A stretch of 64,000 nucleotides of DNA from Chelativorans sp. Marseille-P2723 (GCF_902809845.1 NZ_CADDWI010000013.1:248001-312000), one strand, 5' to 3'; positions 44,998 through 54,714 are shown, numbered from the stretch's first letter. Program-made: numbers and translations. The notes: a model not told the origin generated them from the letters alone.

Positions 44998-46251
44998 ATG
45001 GCATTCTGGTCGAACTGGTTCGCTGGCACGAAGTCGCCGGCTGCAGCGCCGCGCGCCTCATTGCAGGGCGCGGGCGGCGGCCTCGTCCTTCGGACCAGTG
45101 CAGAGTTTGAGGAGGCGCTGCGCACGGGATCGCTCACGGCATCCGGAACGCGCGTTACTCCCGATACCGCGATGCGGGTGGCCGCCGTCTATGCCTCGAT
45201 CCGCATCATTGCCGGTGCCGTTGCCACCTTGCCGTTGCACATCAAGCGCCGGGTCGATGCGCGCACCCGCGAAGATGCGTCCGATACACCGATCTGGACG
45301 GTTCTGCGGAGAAAGCCGAACCGCTGGCAGACACCCTCGCAGTTCCGCCGCATGCTGCAGGCGCATCTGCTCTTGCGCGGCAATGCCTATGCAATGATCG
45401 TGCGCTCGCGTGGCAATGTACAGGAACTGATCCCGCTGCATCCCGATCGGATCGAGGTCAAGCAACACGACGATCTGGCGCTGGAATATCTTTATACGCG
45501 CCAGGACGGCCGCAGGATCCAGTTGGCACAGGCAGAGATGTTCCATCTCGTCGGGCTGACGCTGGATGGTGTCCATGGTGTCTCGCCAATCACCTATGCG
45601 CGCGAGACGATTGGCCTGTCGCTCGCCATGGAAGATCATGGCGCGGCGACCTTCCGCAATGGCGCCCGCGTCAGCGGTGTCCTGAAGCACCCGAACAAAC
45701 TCGGGCCGGAAGCGATCGCCAATCTGAAGGCGGGTCTGGAAGAGTTCCGCTCCGGCGGCGAGCAGGAAGGCAAGAACCTGATCCTTGAAGAAGGCATGGA
45801 CTATGCCCGCATCGCCATGACGGCCGAGGATGCGCAGTGGATCGAGAGTCGAAAATTCTCGCGCTCCGACATCGCCATGTTCTTTGGCGTGCCGCCACAC
45901 ATGATCGGCGACACCGAGAAATCGACCAGCTGGGGCACCGGCATCGAGCAGCAGTCGATCGGCTTTGTTGCCTATACGCTCGAAGATCACCTGACCATGT
46001 GGGAAGAGGCCATCAACCGCGATCTGGTTGGTGCGGACGACACGCTTTATGCCCGCTTCAACCGGGCAGCCCTCGTCAAGGGCGACATCAAGGCCCGCTG
46101 GGAGGCCTACGTCAAAGGCCTGCAATGGGGCGTGTGGAGCCCGAACGAAATCCGGGCGCTAGAAGACGAGAACCCACGCGAGGGCGGTGACGTCTTTTAT
46201 CCACCGCCGAACACCGCTGGCACTCCGGCAACTGAACCAGGAGCCCAGTGA
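44998..46251 (+). CDS. Phage portal protein, HK97 family
   Basis: 417 residues, full length for the family. MRVAAVYASIRIIAGAVATL, LLRGNAYAMIVRSRGNVQEL, AEMFHLVGLTLDGVHGVSPI and DIAMFFGVPPHMIGDTEKST followed by GTGIEQQSIGFVAYTLEDHL are characteristic. Forms the DNA channel at one capsid vertex. In HK97-type phages protease and capsid genes should follow; here the next gene is already a connector fragment. Confidence 0.93.
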   Translation: MAFWSNWFAGTKSPAAAPRASLQGAGGGLVLRTSAEFEEALRTGSLTASGTRVTPDTAMRVAAVYASIRIIAGAVATLPLHIKRRVDARTREDASDTPIWTVLRRKPNRWQTPSQFRRMLQAHLLLRGNAYAMIVRSRGNVQELIPLHPDRIEVKQHDDLALEYLYTRQDGRRIQLAQAEMFHLVGLTLDGVHGVSPITYARETIGLSLAMEDHGAATFRNGARVSGVLKHPNKLGPEAIANLKAGLEEFRSGGEQEGKNLILEEGMDYARIAMTAEDAQWIESRKFSRSDIAMFFGVPPHMIGDTEKSTSWGTGIEQQSIGFVAYTLEDHLTMWEEAINRDLVGADDTLYARFNRAALVKGDIKARWEAYVKGLQWGVWSPNEIRALEDENPREGGDVFYPPPNTAGTPATEPGAQ

Positions 46252-46580
46252 CTACCATCGAGAGTGTCACCTACTTCGATGCCGATAATCTCCAGCAGAC
46301 ACTGGACGCGAGCGTCTACTCTCTGTTTGCCGATGCTTGTGCCGCCTAGTTGTCGCTTCAGCCGGGCCGATCCTGGCCTTCAGTCTATCGGCGCTGTGAT
46401 GCCGTCTCGATCACCTTCACGGCCGGCTATGGCGCGACAGAGGACATTCCGGAACCCATCCGGCAAGCCATCCTGCTCATCGTACAGCGTCTATTCGACG
46501 GAGCCGGAACCGAGGTGGATGCGGCCATCGACCGTGCCGTCCACGCGCTCATTTCGCCATACCGGACGCGGCAGCTCTGA
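46248..46580 (+). pseudogene. Head-tail connector (gp6-like) remnant
   Basis: The frame overlaps the portal stop and reads TIESVTYFDADNLQQTLDAS, stops at TAG (46347-46349), then continues in the same frame with LQPGRSWPSVYRRCDAVSIT, FTAGYGATEDIPEPIRQAIL and LIVQRLFDGAGTEVD. This is the middle and C-terminal part of a gp6-type connector (usual length about 190); the N-terminal half is missing. The in-frame stop and truncation show decay. A TTG right after the stop could allow a short product. Confidence 0.78.
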
Positions 46581-46930
46581 TGGCCAACATATCCGCCAAT
46601 GACCTGCGCGACCGCGTCAGCCTCGAGAAGCGCGAGGAGATCGATGATGGTTATGGAAATATCGTCACTGGTGATTGGACCGCTCAGTTCGAGCGCGATG
46701 CTTGCATCATTCCCTCCAAGGGCGGCGAGACAGTCGTTGCCGCCCGGCTGCAAAGCGTCCAGCCGGCGCTGATCATTGTGCGTTATGACGCCGAGACATT
46801 GACCATCACGCCGGACTGGCGCCTGATAGATCTACGCTCCGGCGCCATCTACAATATCCGCACATCCGCTGACATGGAACGCCGCGGCCGCTGGTGGACC
46901 ATGTTGTGTGAAGAGGGTGTGGGAACGTGA
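46580..46930 (+). CDS. Phage head closure (head-tail adaptor) protein
   Basis: 116 residues: LRDRVSLEKREEIDDGYGNI, WTAQFERDACIIPSKGGETV, RSGAIYNIRTSADMERRGRW and WTMLCEEG. This is the small SPP1 gp16/HK97 gp7-like adaptor fold. It overlaps the connector fragment by 1 base and appears intact. It is the last recognisable phage gene; tail genes are absent. Confidence 0.82.
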   Translation: MANISANDLRDRVSLEKREEIDDGYGNIVTGDWTAQFERDACIIPSKGGETVVAARLQSVQPALIIVRYDAETLTITPDWRLIDLRSGAIYNIRTSADMERRGRWWTMLCEEGVGT

Positions 46931-47234
46931 GTGGCGCAAAACCCAGCGTGGCAGCACCTCGTCCTGGGAATGGCGCCCGGCCATGTCGTGAATGGTGCTG
47001 TTCTCTGGTCGTGCAACGGTCTCATCTTACCCATCGCCAATGCCAGCGGTAGCGCGTCGATCGGGCTGCTCCTGCTGCGTTGGGGTACCCGATCGCCAGC
47101 GTTGCTGACGCGATCCCCGTGGCAACTCGATGCAAAGCCGAGACGCACCGTGTCATAGGCACCGGCGCGATGGGGTCATGGTAGGCTTCGCGACAATAGC
47201 ACGAGCGAACTTGTTTTTTTCAAAAGACCCGCGA
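46931..47234. other. Junction between prophage and catabolic island
   Basis: No convincing gene. Both strands contain short open frames with no recognised similarity, one on the plus strand reading VVNGAVLWSCNGLILPIA. An eight-T run lies at about 47214-47221. Probably scar sequence from the event that removed the prophage tail region and joined the hyu cluster. Confidence 0.45.
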
Positions 47235-48908
47235 TCAGTTCTCCCAAGCGCCGTATTTTTCGCGGGCGAATGCAGGTGTGACATACCCATTCCTGATGTC
47301 TGCCTCAATACGGTCGCGGGCGCGCTTGTTGGGATTTCCGTAACCACCTGCACCGGACAGCCTGAAACTAAGGATGTCGCCAGGCTCCACATCCATGACC
47401 GCCTTAGACGCCAGTTCCGTCTCAACCCCATCGCGGATCAGCACGGTCGTCGAAAGTACGCCAGGATCTCCGCCCTCGAGCCCGTAAGGCGCAAATTTAT
47501 GGCGATCGCCGAGCAGAGTGACGACGCCGTAGTCCCGCACTTCGACATCCTTGCGGACCGCGCAGCCGCCGCGAAACTCTCCGGCTCCGCCGCTGTCTGC
47601 CATATATTCCAACCTGCGCACGAGCACCGGACAGTTCGCCTCATGAACTTCGATAGGAATGTTGGCACTGTTCATCACCGCCGCGATTCCTTCCTGTCCA
47701 TCATGCCCGGCGCGGCCACCGAACCCTCCCACAATTAGATCGTACATCAGCCACTTCGAGCGTGATTTGTGATTGCTGCCGATATTGGGGTTGCACCAAT
47801 GCGTGCATGCACCTCTAACCTTCTCGGGTACGGCCTTAGCCATAGCGCCATTGATCGCGTCAAACATTCGCATCTGGACTGACGCGCGGCCGCCGCTTGC
47901 CGCCGGGAATCGCGCATTGAAGAAGCTGCCTTCGCGCGCTATGGTGTGCACAACACGCGACGTGCCAGCGTTTTGAGGCATATCGAAGCCGGCGATGATG
48001 CGCATCGTAAACATGGCATAGGCGCGGGTGTAGTTGATGTAGCAGTTGAGCCCGGCCGGAACTTGATCGCTACTGCGCGAGAAGTCGACCGTTGCCTCGT
48101 CATCGCGAATGGTCACGTCGACACAGACCAGCACCGGCTCGGTTCCCGGCCCATAGTCATCCAGCCTATCATCGAACGAATAGGTGCCATCCGGCAGAGC
48201 TGCGATCAGTTCACGTGCACGCGCCTCAGAAGCGTTAAGTATCGCTTCTATAAACACGTCCATTTGAGCGAAACCTACCTCACGGAAAAGTTCGGCAAGA
48301 CGCTTTCCGCCAACATAGTTGGCGTTCTGCTGCGCCCGCAAGTCCCCCTGCATCTTATCCGGATGACGCACATTGCCGAGAATCACGGTCAGAATGTCGG
48401 CATTCAGCTTGTGCTCACTAGCGATCCGCACGGGAAGCACACGAAGCCCCTCTTGGTAGGACTCAGTGACACCCTGCACGGCCTGCGAACCGGGCTGGGC
48501 ACCCCCGACGTCTATATGGTGCGCTGATGTGACTACGTAGCCGACGATACAGCCGTCGCTAAATACCGGCATCATCATGAAGAAGTCAGGAAAATGGCTG
48601 CCGCCAATGAATGAGTCGTTGGTGCAGATCATATCTCCATCGCGCAGTGTATGTTCCGGGAATCGCGCAAGCAGGTGTTCGACGACGTAGGGCATTGCAC
48701 CAAGGTGGCCCGGCGTGAAATTGCCCTGCGCGACCAGTCTGCCACGACGGTCGAAGAGCCCGGTGGAGAAATCGTCCCCCTCACGCACAGCCTCTGAATA
48801 AGCTGTACGGCGCAGCGCAGCGCCCATATCCTCAGTAATGGAGATCAACTTGTTCCAAATGACTGTGAGTGTGACCGGATCGACCTTGTTCTTGGTTATG
48901 GCGTTCAT
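47235..48908 (-). CDS. hyuB: Hydantoinase B/oxoprolinase family protein
   Basis: 557 residues, the B subunit of ATP-dependent hydantoinase/oxoprolinase/acetone-carboxylase-type enzymes. Seen: NKLISITEDMGAALRRTAYS, EGDDFSTGLFDRRGRLVAQG, HLGAMPYVVEHLLARFPEHT, CTNDSFIGGSHFPDFFMMMP, YVVTSAHHIDVGGAQPGSQA, and the C-terminal GAGGYGNPNKRARDRIEADI. The metal-binding His and Asp positions are present. Lies 1 base after HyuA and ends the minus-strand operon. Substrate specificity cannot be read from sequence. Confidence 0.92.
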   Translation of the reverse strand: MNAITKNKVDPVTLTVIWNKLISITEDMGAALRRTAYSEAVREGDDFSTGLFDRRGRLVAQGNFTPGHLGAMPYVVEHLLARFPEHTLRDGDMICTNDSFIGGSHFPDFFMMMPVFSDGCIVGYVVTSAHHIDVGGAQPGSQAVQGVTESYQEGLRVLPVRIASEHKLNADILTVILGNVRHPDKMQGDLRAQQNANYVGGKRLAELFREVGFAQMDVFIEAILNASEARARELIAALPDGTYSFDDRLDDYGPGTEPVLVCVDVTIRDDEATVDFSRSSDQVPAGLNCYINYTRAYAMFTMRIIAGFDMPQNAGTSRVVHTIAREGSFFNARFPAASGGRASVQMRMFDAINGAMAKAVPEKVRGACTHWCNPNIGSNHKSRSKWLMYDLIVGGFGGRAGHDGQEGIAAVMNSANIPIEVHEANCPVLVRRLEYMADSGGAGEFRGGCAVRKDVEVRDYGVVTLLGDRHKFAPYGLEGGDPGVLSTTVLIRDGVETELASKAVMDVEPGDILSFRLSGAGGYGNPNKRARDRIEADIRNGYVTPAFAREKYGAWEN

Positions 48909-48909
48909 G

Positions 48910-50988
48910 TCAGTTCTTCTTCTGATTGATCGTCAGTATGAGGTGACCGTTCCGACTCACGGACGCTACATCGCCGGGCAGGACGATCGTTGTAGATTCT
49001 CGGTCTTCGATCAGCGCTGGACCCGGAATCGTCTGGTCGGAGCAAAGCGCATTTCGTCTGTAGACAGGCGTTTCGAGGAACCCGCCTGCTTCGGGAAAGT
49101 AAGCTGAACGAGATCGGACAGTGCGATCCGTCTCCGTTCGAGATTCTTCTCGCCAGGATGGCACTTTAGAGCGAGGAACAAGGGCGGTTAGGTGCCAGTC
49201 GACGCCGTCCATGGAAGCGCCCGCATCGGTGTAGCCATATTGAGCGGAGTAAGCTCTTTCAAATGCTTCACGCGCGGCGGTCATGAAACCCTCGTCGATC
49301 ACGCAATCGGGCAGATCAACACGGATTTCGTAACCTTGTCCTCGGTACCGCATTGAACAGCTGCGCTTCCACACGACTGGAGAACCGTGTGGCGATACTT
49401 GCTCCAGCTCAAGCCGCAAGCGCTCCTCAAGACCAGCGAACACTTCCTGGATGGCGCTTTCCGCGCCTTTCTCAATGGGGATCAGCCGAGTCAGACTACT
49501 GTCTAGCTTCTGATCGGCTGCGAGCAGGCCGATTGCGGATCCCACGCCGGCTCCGTGGGGTACCAACACCTTAGGCACCCCCATGGAACGAGCCAACCGC
49601 GCGGCGCGAAGAGGGCCCGACCCGCCGAACGCGATCATCACATGTTGGCGAGGATCGCGACCACGTTCTACGGAGACCACGCGCATTGCACCCTCCAGAT
49701 TACTGTTTGCCACGGAGTAAATTCCCCACGCGGCCTCCGTCCCGCTTAGCCCCAGCCGCCTGCCAATGTGCTCCGCTATCCCAGCGCGCGCGGCCTCGAT
49801 GTCCAACCTCATCGCGCCTCCATTGAAGAAGTCGGGGTCCAGGTAGCCAAGCGCCACGTCAGCATCGGTGATAGTCGGCCTCTTGCCGCCCTTTGCGTAG
49901 CAGATTGGCCCGGGGATGGCGCTGGCACTCGATGGCCCTACCTTGATTAGCCCCATTGAAACTTCGGCAATGCTGCCGCCCCCGGAACCGATCTCTAGCA
50001 GTTCGATGGCAGTTATATTGAGCGGCAGGCCACTTCCCTTTCGAAAGCGGATCGTATCGACTTCGAACGTCGGAACGATTATCGGCTCGCCGTAGTCGAT
50101 CGCGCCGAGCTTTGCAGTCGTGCCACCCATGTCAAATGTGAGTACGTGATCGACTCCTTCGTCGCGCGCGACTTGAGCGCACATAAGAACGCCAGCCGCT
50201 GGGCCGGACTCAACAATTCGTACCGGGTACGCACGAGCGACCGCAGGTGAGACGAGACCACCATTCGACTGCATGATCTTGAGGTCACAGCCGATTCCCT
50301 GGCTCGCGAATGCGGATTCCAAGCGGCCGAGGTACGCATCAACGATCGGCTGTACATAGGCATTTACCGTCGTCGTGGTGACTCGCTCGTACTCACGATA
50401 TTTGGGTGTAACCTCGCAAGACAGAGAGACAGGAATGCCTGGAAGGTCACGTCGAAGCCGCTTCCCGACCTCCAACTCATGAGCAGAGTTGGCATAGGAA
50501 TGCATGAACATTACCGCGACGGCTGAAAAATCCCCGCGTTCGATTGTGGACACGAGGGCGTCCAGTTCATCGACCGCCAGCGGCGTGATAATAGCACCCC
50601 CGGCATCGATCCGTTCAGTGAGTTCGAATATATCACATCGCTCTACGACCGGTTTCTGCTTTTCCAGGTTCATGTCGTTCGTGTCGGGGCGCTTCTGCCG
50701 TCCCATCAACACGATATCGCGAAATCCGCGCGTCGTGATCAGCGCAATGCGTGCGCCATCGCGTTCAAGTACAGCATTAGTGGCAACTGTAGTTGCGTGA
50801 AGCAACTCTGCGATATCGTCACGGCTTGCTCTGCCATTAGACAGCGTCTCAGCCATCGCAGCGATAACAGCTCTATCAGGAGACCCGGACGACGTCGGCA
50901 CCTTCCAATACGCGGTTGATCCGTCCCGAGTGTCCTGCATTACGAAATCGGTAAACGTGCCGCCGATGTCAAACGCTATTCTGTACAT
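48910..50988 (-). CDS. hyuA: Hydantoinase/oxoprolinase A family protein
   Basis: 692 residues, ATP-binding subunit with an actin-like fold: YRIAFDIGGTFTDFVMQDTR (phosphate loop), LLHATTVATNAVLERDGARI, VLTFDMGGTTAKLGAIDYGE (second phosphate site), PEFTFNGGAMRL-like DPDFFNGGAMRLDIEAARAG and MIAFGGSGPLRAARLARSMG. The C-terminal VLPGDVASVSRNGHLILTIN matches the family. The ATG follows GAGG. Phosphorylates the substrate carbonyl while HyuB completes hydrolysis; exact substrate unknown. Confidence 0.92.
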   Translation of the reverse strand: MYRIAFDIGGTFTDFVMQDTRDGSTAYWKVPTSSGSPDRAVIAAMAETLSNGRASRDDIAELLHATTVATNAVLERDGARIALITTRGFRDIVLMGRQKRPDTNDMNLEKQKPVVERCDIFELTERIDAGGAIITPLAVDELDALVSTIERGDFSAVAVMFMHSYANSAHELEVGKRLRRDLPGIPVSLSCEVTPKYREYERVTTTTVNAYVQPIVDAYLGRLESAFASQGIGCDLKIMQSNGGLVSPAVARAYPVRIVESGPAAGVLMCAQVARDEGVDHVLTFDMGGTTAKLGAIDYGEPIIVPTFEVDTIRFRKGSGLPLNITAIELLEIGSGGGSIAEVSMGLIKVGPSSASAIPGPICYAKGGKRPTITDADVALGYLDPDFFNGGAMRLDIEAARAGIAEHIGRRLGLSGTEAAWGIYSVANSNLEGAMRVVSVERGRDPRQHVMIAFGGSGPLRAARLARSMGVPKVLVPHGAGVGSAIGLLAADQKLDSSLTRLIPIEKGAESAIQEVFAGLEERLRLELEQVSPHGSPVVWKRSCSMRYRGQGYEIRVDLPDCVIDEGFMTAAREAFERAYSAQYGYTDAGASMDGVDWHLTALVPRSKVPSWREESRTETDRTVRSRSAYFPEAGGFLETPVYRRNALCSDQTIPGPALIEDRESTTIVLPGDVASVSRNGHLILTINQKKN

Positions 50989-51013
50989 TTCTCTACCTCA
51001 GTTTAGGCCTTGA

Positions 51014-52318
51014 TCAGTCCATCAGAGACGGCAGCAGCGTCGCTATATCGGGGACGAAGAAGAGGATAAACAAAATTACGATTTCCATGATCACGAACGG
51101 TACTGAACCAGCGATCACGTCGTTGCTGCTGACATCAGGATGCGCGCTCTGTACCGCGAAAATGTTGAGGCCGACGGGAGGTGTCATTGCGCCAATTTCA
51201 ATTAGCTTGACGATGATCACACCGAACCAGATGAGGTCCCAACCCGCCTCGTTGACGATCGGCAGCACGAGCGGAACGGTAAGTGCTATAACACTGATGC
51301 CCTCCAAAAAGGTACCAAGGACGATGTATAAGATCAGCAATGAGCAGAAGAGCTGGAATGACGATAGATCCAGAGCTATAATCGCTTCTGTCAAGGTTGT
51401 TGTGATGCCGCTGAGAGCGAGAAACTTTCCGAAAAGAATGCTCGCTATCACGAGTAAGAATACTGTTCCCGCGGTGACCACCGTATCAAGTCCGGCATCG
51501 AAGAATTTCGACCATCTAAGGTTCCGCTTTAGGAAGCCAATCACCCCTACCAAAAGGACTCCGGCGACCGAGGCTTCGGTTGGTGTCCACAGCCCAAACA
51601 GCATGCCGCCAACAAGCGTTACCAGAACGATGATGAACGGGCTGGCCTTCAGCGATGACCGAACGGTCTCAGCGGCTGGGAATTTTGGTCCGCGCGGCGC
51701 CATGGCTGGATTGGCCCATGATCGAAAGAGGATGAGGATGATGAACATGGCTACAGAGAGGAGCCCCGGCAGGATGCCGGATATCAAGAGTTTGCCGATC
51801 GACTGCTGGGCCACCACACCATAAAAGATCATCATCACGCTGGGCGGGAGCATCATAGCGAATGTGCCTGAAGCCGCGATCACCCCGGTGCTTAGCCGGA
51901 TTGAATACCCATACCTACGCATTTCCGGCAGCGCGACCTTAGTCATCGCAGAAGCGGCCGACACGCTGGAACCGGTGACTGCGCCGAAGGCGGCTGAAGC
52001 TAAGCAAGTGGCCACGGCGAGACCGCCCGGTATGCGACCGACGGCTTTGTAGGCCGCGTCGAATAATTCGCGCACGATACCAGTATGTGACGCCAGTGCT
52101 CCCATGAGAATGAACATTGGGATCACAAGGTAGGCGACCGAAGATCCTACCGTCAGGCCGGTAGCCAATAGCAGGCCAGTCGCCGCCTGAACACTTCCGG
52201 TTATGAGAAAGATTCCGCCCATCGCTGAGAACGCCAGAAGCACGGCGACCGGTGCGCCTAACATCATCAGAACAACTGAAGCGGAAAGGATGATTGCGAC
52301 TGCTGTATTGCTGTCCAC
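51014..52318 (-). CDS. dctM: TRAP transporter large permease (DctM type)
   Basis: 434 residues with about 12 hydrophobic segments: NTAVAIILSASVVLMMLGAP, YLVIPMFILMGALASHTGIV, GGLAVATCLASAAFGAVTGS, MMLPPSVMMIFYGVV and MTPPVGLNIFAVQSAHPDVS, the usual DctM repeats. Inner-membrane carrier driven by an ion gradient. I use the GTG giving MDSNTAVAII, which fits the family; the frame is open to a GTG right after the DctQ stop. Part of dctP-dctQ-dctM. Confidence 0.93.
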   Translation of the reverse strand: MDSNTAVAIILSASVVLMMLGAPVAVLLAFSAMGGIFLITGSVQAATGLLLATGLTVGSSVAYLVIPMFILMGALASHTGIVRELFDAAYKAVGRIPGGLAVATCLASAAFGAVTGSSVSAASAMTKVALPEMRRYGYSIRLSTGVIAASGTFAMMLPPSVMMIFYGVVAQQSIGKLLISGILPGLLSVAMFIILILFRSWANPAMAPRGPKFPAAETVRSSLKASPFIIVLVTLVGGMLFGLWTPTEASVAGVLLVGVIGFLKRNLRWSKFFDAGLDTVVTAGTVFLLVIASILFGKFLALSGITTTLTEAIIALDLSSFQLFCSLLILYIVLGTFLEGISVIALTVPLVLPIVNEAGWDLIWFGVIIVKLIEIGAMTPPVGLNIFAVQSAHPDVSSNDVIAGSVPFVIMEIVILFILFFVPDIATLLPSLMD

Positions 52319-52375
52319 GATCTTATCTCGAATGCCAGGAGGAAAAATTGCCGTCGAAATGCAGTGACGAAACAC

Positions 52376-52900
52376 TCATTCGACAGTGGCCTCTGTAATT
52401 AAATCACGGTGATCAGGCCTCTCGCCCCTCAGTGCCGCGAACAACAGCAGGGAGGCTGCCAAGCCTGCAGAAAAGGTACCAATTACAACCGCAAACCAGG
52501 TGATCCACATCGGGATACCAAGCCGGCCCGCCATGAAGATATCCCGGAACCAAGCGCCGCTAAGCGACTTCCATGACAGCCAGGCAAACAGTGCGAAGAA
52601 GGCTACTGTCAGTAGCTTGGAAAGCGCATCTGCAATGCGGCGAGATAGCAAGCCAAGACGATCGTAGATGAAATCCACACGGATTTCTCGGCCCAACATA
52701 ACTATATATGGAAAAGAGAAGAATACACTGTAGGCAAACAATACTTTTGCTATCTCGTCGGTGCCGATCAGGGGCAGGCCGATCTGCCGCATGAATACTT
52801 CGGCGAGAATCGTGATGCCAGCAGCGATCAGCGCGAGCCCGGCGAGCTGAGCCAAGAGGCGTGCGATGTACTCTACGTAGTTCCGCACGATTGAGATCAT
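52376..52900 (-). CDS. dctQ: TRAP transporter small permease (DctQ type)
   Basis: 174 residues, four hydrophobic helices: LLAQLAGLALIAAGITILAE, LFAYSVFFSFPYIVMLGREI, LLTVAFFALFAWLSWKSLSG and MWITWFAVVIGTFSAGLAAS. IRVDFIYDRL is the usual cytoplasmic turn. The ATG at MISIVRNYV has GGGAGG 5 nt upstream. Small membrane partner of DctM. Confidence 0.9.
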   Translation of the reverse strand: MISIVRNYVEYIARLLAQLAGLALIAAGITILAEVFMRQIGLPLIGTDEIAKVLFAYSVFFSFPYIVMLGREIRVDFIYDRLGLLSRRIADALSKLLTVAFFALFAWLSWKSLSGAWFRDIFMAGRLGIPMWITWFAVVIGTFSAGLAASLLLFAALRGERPDHRDLITEATVE

Positions 52901-52954
52901 CGTAGCCTCCCGTCCAGCCAACCGGGCCGAGCCCTTACTGTTGATGCGTCTAGG

Positions 52955-54043
52955 TCAGTTTCCGGCGCGCAGGTCGCCGGACCGGTACGCGGCTGCTATC
53001 TCCTTGTAGCGCGCGATGATGGCCTCACCCGGGTACCCGGCAGTCGTCAAATCACTTGCCGCGCGCTCCAGCTGGTTATCGGTACGGTCCGCCCAAATGT
53101 TCCGGTCGGCTTCCGTCATGTAATGGATGGTGCCTTTACCTTCTTTGACGATGCCGTCCACGCTGTCCTGATAGGCCTTCTCCATGGCCTGACCAACATA
53201 ATCAACCATTTCGGCGGAAACCTCTTCGATCGACTCGCGAAGGTCCACGGGAAGGTTCTCGAAGCTCGCAGCGTTCATCGCGACCACGCCGGTAGCGAGG
53301 AGCTGTGGCCGCGCCTTTTCAGTACCAGGGATCAGCAGGTGCGGTGCGACCTCGAAAACTTTGTCTGAATAGATCCAACCGGGTGTAGTATAGAGGCAGT
53401 CTATCATGCCCGTCGAAAGTGCCTGATAAGCCTCTGCGATAGACACTGTAAAAGTCTGAGTACCCAGACCAGCCTGAAGAATCGGCAGATACTTACCAAC
53501 CGAGCGCATCTTGCGTCCCTGAAGTGATGCGAGGTTCGGAACTTCCTCCGTGCAGGCGATCACATAAGGTTCTGCCGGAACGGGCAACAACATCTTGATG
53601 TTTCGCTGATCATACTCGGCCTCAAACTCTTCGAACTCAGAATGGAGCTTTGCGTGTATCACCGCCACGCCGGTAAGATCGGGAACCTCGTCTGACCAAA
53701 TGTCAATGACGTTGGTCATCGTCCCTTCAACCTTGAACTCACCAGGAAAATAGAACGGGAAGAACGTTGCAAAGTCCGCCACGCCGGTCGAAAGCCCGTC
53801 GAGATGATCGCCTTGGTCAAGCAGCGCACCACCGTGAACGATAGTCGTTTCGATCCGCCCTCCGCTCTTGTCTGCCACTCGTTGCGCCCACTCCTTAAGG
53901 ACGACCCCGCTCTGTACGAAATTCTCGGCCAGAATGTTGGCGCCGGTGAGCTTAAATTCCGCAGACGCGGAAGATTGGACAGCGCCTAGCACCAACGCGG
54001 CTGCTATAGCAGGCACGGTGTGGGTGGAAAGAAGACGTATCAT
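52955..54043 (-). CDS. dctP: TRAP substrate-binding protein (DctP type)
   Basis: 362 residues. Signal peptide (LLSTHTVPAIAAALVLGAVQ, cleaved near ASAEF), then EFKLTGANILAENFVQSGVV, GRIETTIVHGGALLDQGDHL, GRKMRSVGKYLPILQAGLGT (Arg that usually holds the ligand carboxylate) and LSTGMIDCLYTTPGWIYSDK. Binds a carboxylate in the periplasm and delivers it to DctQM. The ATG at MIRLLST follows GGGGAG; a GTG 2 codons earlier is less likely. First gene of the TRAP set. Confidence 0.92.
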   Translation of the reverse strand: MIRLLSTHTVPAIAAALVLGAVQSSASAEFKLTGANILAENFVQSGVVLKEWAQRVADKSGGRIETTIVHGGALLDQGDHLDGLSTGVADFATFFPFYFPGEFKVEGTMTNVIDIWSDEVPDLTGVAVIHAKLHSEFEEFEAEYDQRNIKMLLPVPAEPYVIACTEEVPNLASLQGRKMRSVGKYLPILQAGLGTQTFTVSIAEAYQALSTGMIDCLYTTPGWIYSDKVFEVAPHLLIPGTEKARPQLLATGVVAMNAASFENLPVDLRESIEEVSAEMVDYVGQAMEKAYQDSVDGIVKEGKGTIHYMTEADRNIWADRTDNQLERAASDLTTAGYPGEAIIARYKEIAAAYRSGDLRAGN

Positions 54044-54714
54044 ATTCACTCCCCTTGGTTATCGCCAGCGCATCGCCGCGCCCCTCCTGGGCGGGCCTAT
54101 CGGGGTTCCTTTTGCCCAATCGCCTGCCGGCCTTCTGGAAGGGAAGTGTGTGCCCTAAGCTCGATAAACGCCAATTGAAAATGGAACACGCTTCATAACG
54201 ACAGGTAATTAACTCTGAGCTCTCCATCTGAACTTGATAGTAGAAGCCGTGACACCAGAGAAAGGACACCAGGCCAATGGCCGGCCAGACCGGTGGCCAC
54301 TTCTTCCACCTGCACGAAACCGTGAGGGACTCTTAGTGTCTCAACTCTCCCGGTAGTGTGAAGCGGCGCGGGCAGTCGAACCGCTGAACTGCCGACGACA
54401 GGTTCATCCGAACTCACGGCTGCCGCGCCTCCCTCGCTCAACAGGCGGCCGCTAACCATAGAGAAGATTTGGCGCCACGCCGTTGCGCGGGCGACTGACG
54501 TACGATACCATCCACCCGGCTCGAAACTCTCCTCGATGATCGGCAGCTTTGCTTGGTCGACCAATGCCGACGGCGAGCAACCTTGTGATCACCTCATGCG
54601 CTGGTAGTCCTCGGACATAAGCCTATCCTCAAGCCTCTGCTTGCGCCTCTCTGCTTATGCCGAGTATCCGGTCGGAATGGAGGGCAGTTCAATTCGATCG
54701 TGGGGAACCTACTG
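54044..54714. other. 670-base gap inside the catabolic cluster
   Basis: Between dctP and the aldehyde dehydrogenase gene, both on the minus strand. One minus-strand frame of 123 residues (54193-54564, N-terminus MVDQAKLPIIEESFEPGGWY) has no recognised family and only modest coding character; it may be the remnant of a lost gene or chance. The rest probably holds the promoter of the TRAP-hyu half. Nothing else seen. Confidence 0.4.

Larger units (their letters stand above)
25509..46930. mobile_element. Defective prophage
   Basis: Contiguous phage-type genes: large serine recombinase module at the left, early genes, replication genes, nuclease and methylase genes, small and large terminase, portal, connector fragment and head-closure protein. 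No capsid, protease, tail, lysis or repressor of known type was recognised, so it cannot form particles alone. The left end is set by the last gene of the recombinase operon, the right end by loss of phage similarity. Exact attachment sites were not found. Confidence 0.85.

Noticed and set aside
43189-46930. Gene transfer agent cluster
   Set aside because: Terminase-portal order fits, but capsid, protease and tail genes are missing and serine recombinase and replication genes are present, so a prophage remnant is the better reading.
54193-54564. Possible 123-residue gene between dctP and the aldehyde dehydrogenase gene
   Set aside because: No family recognised and no clear ribosome-binding site; reported only as part of the gap.
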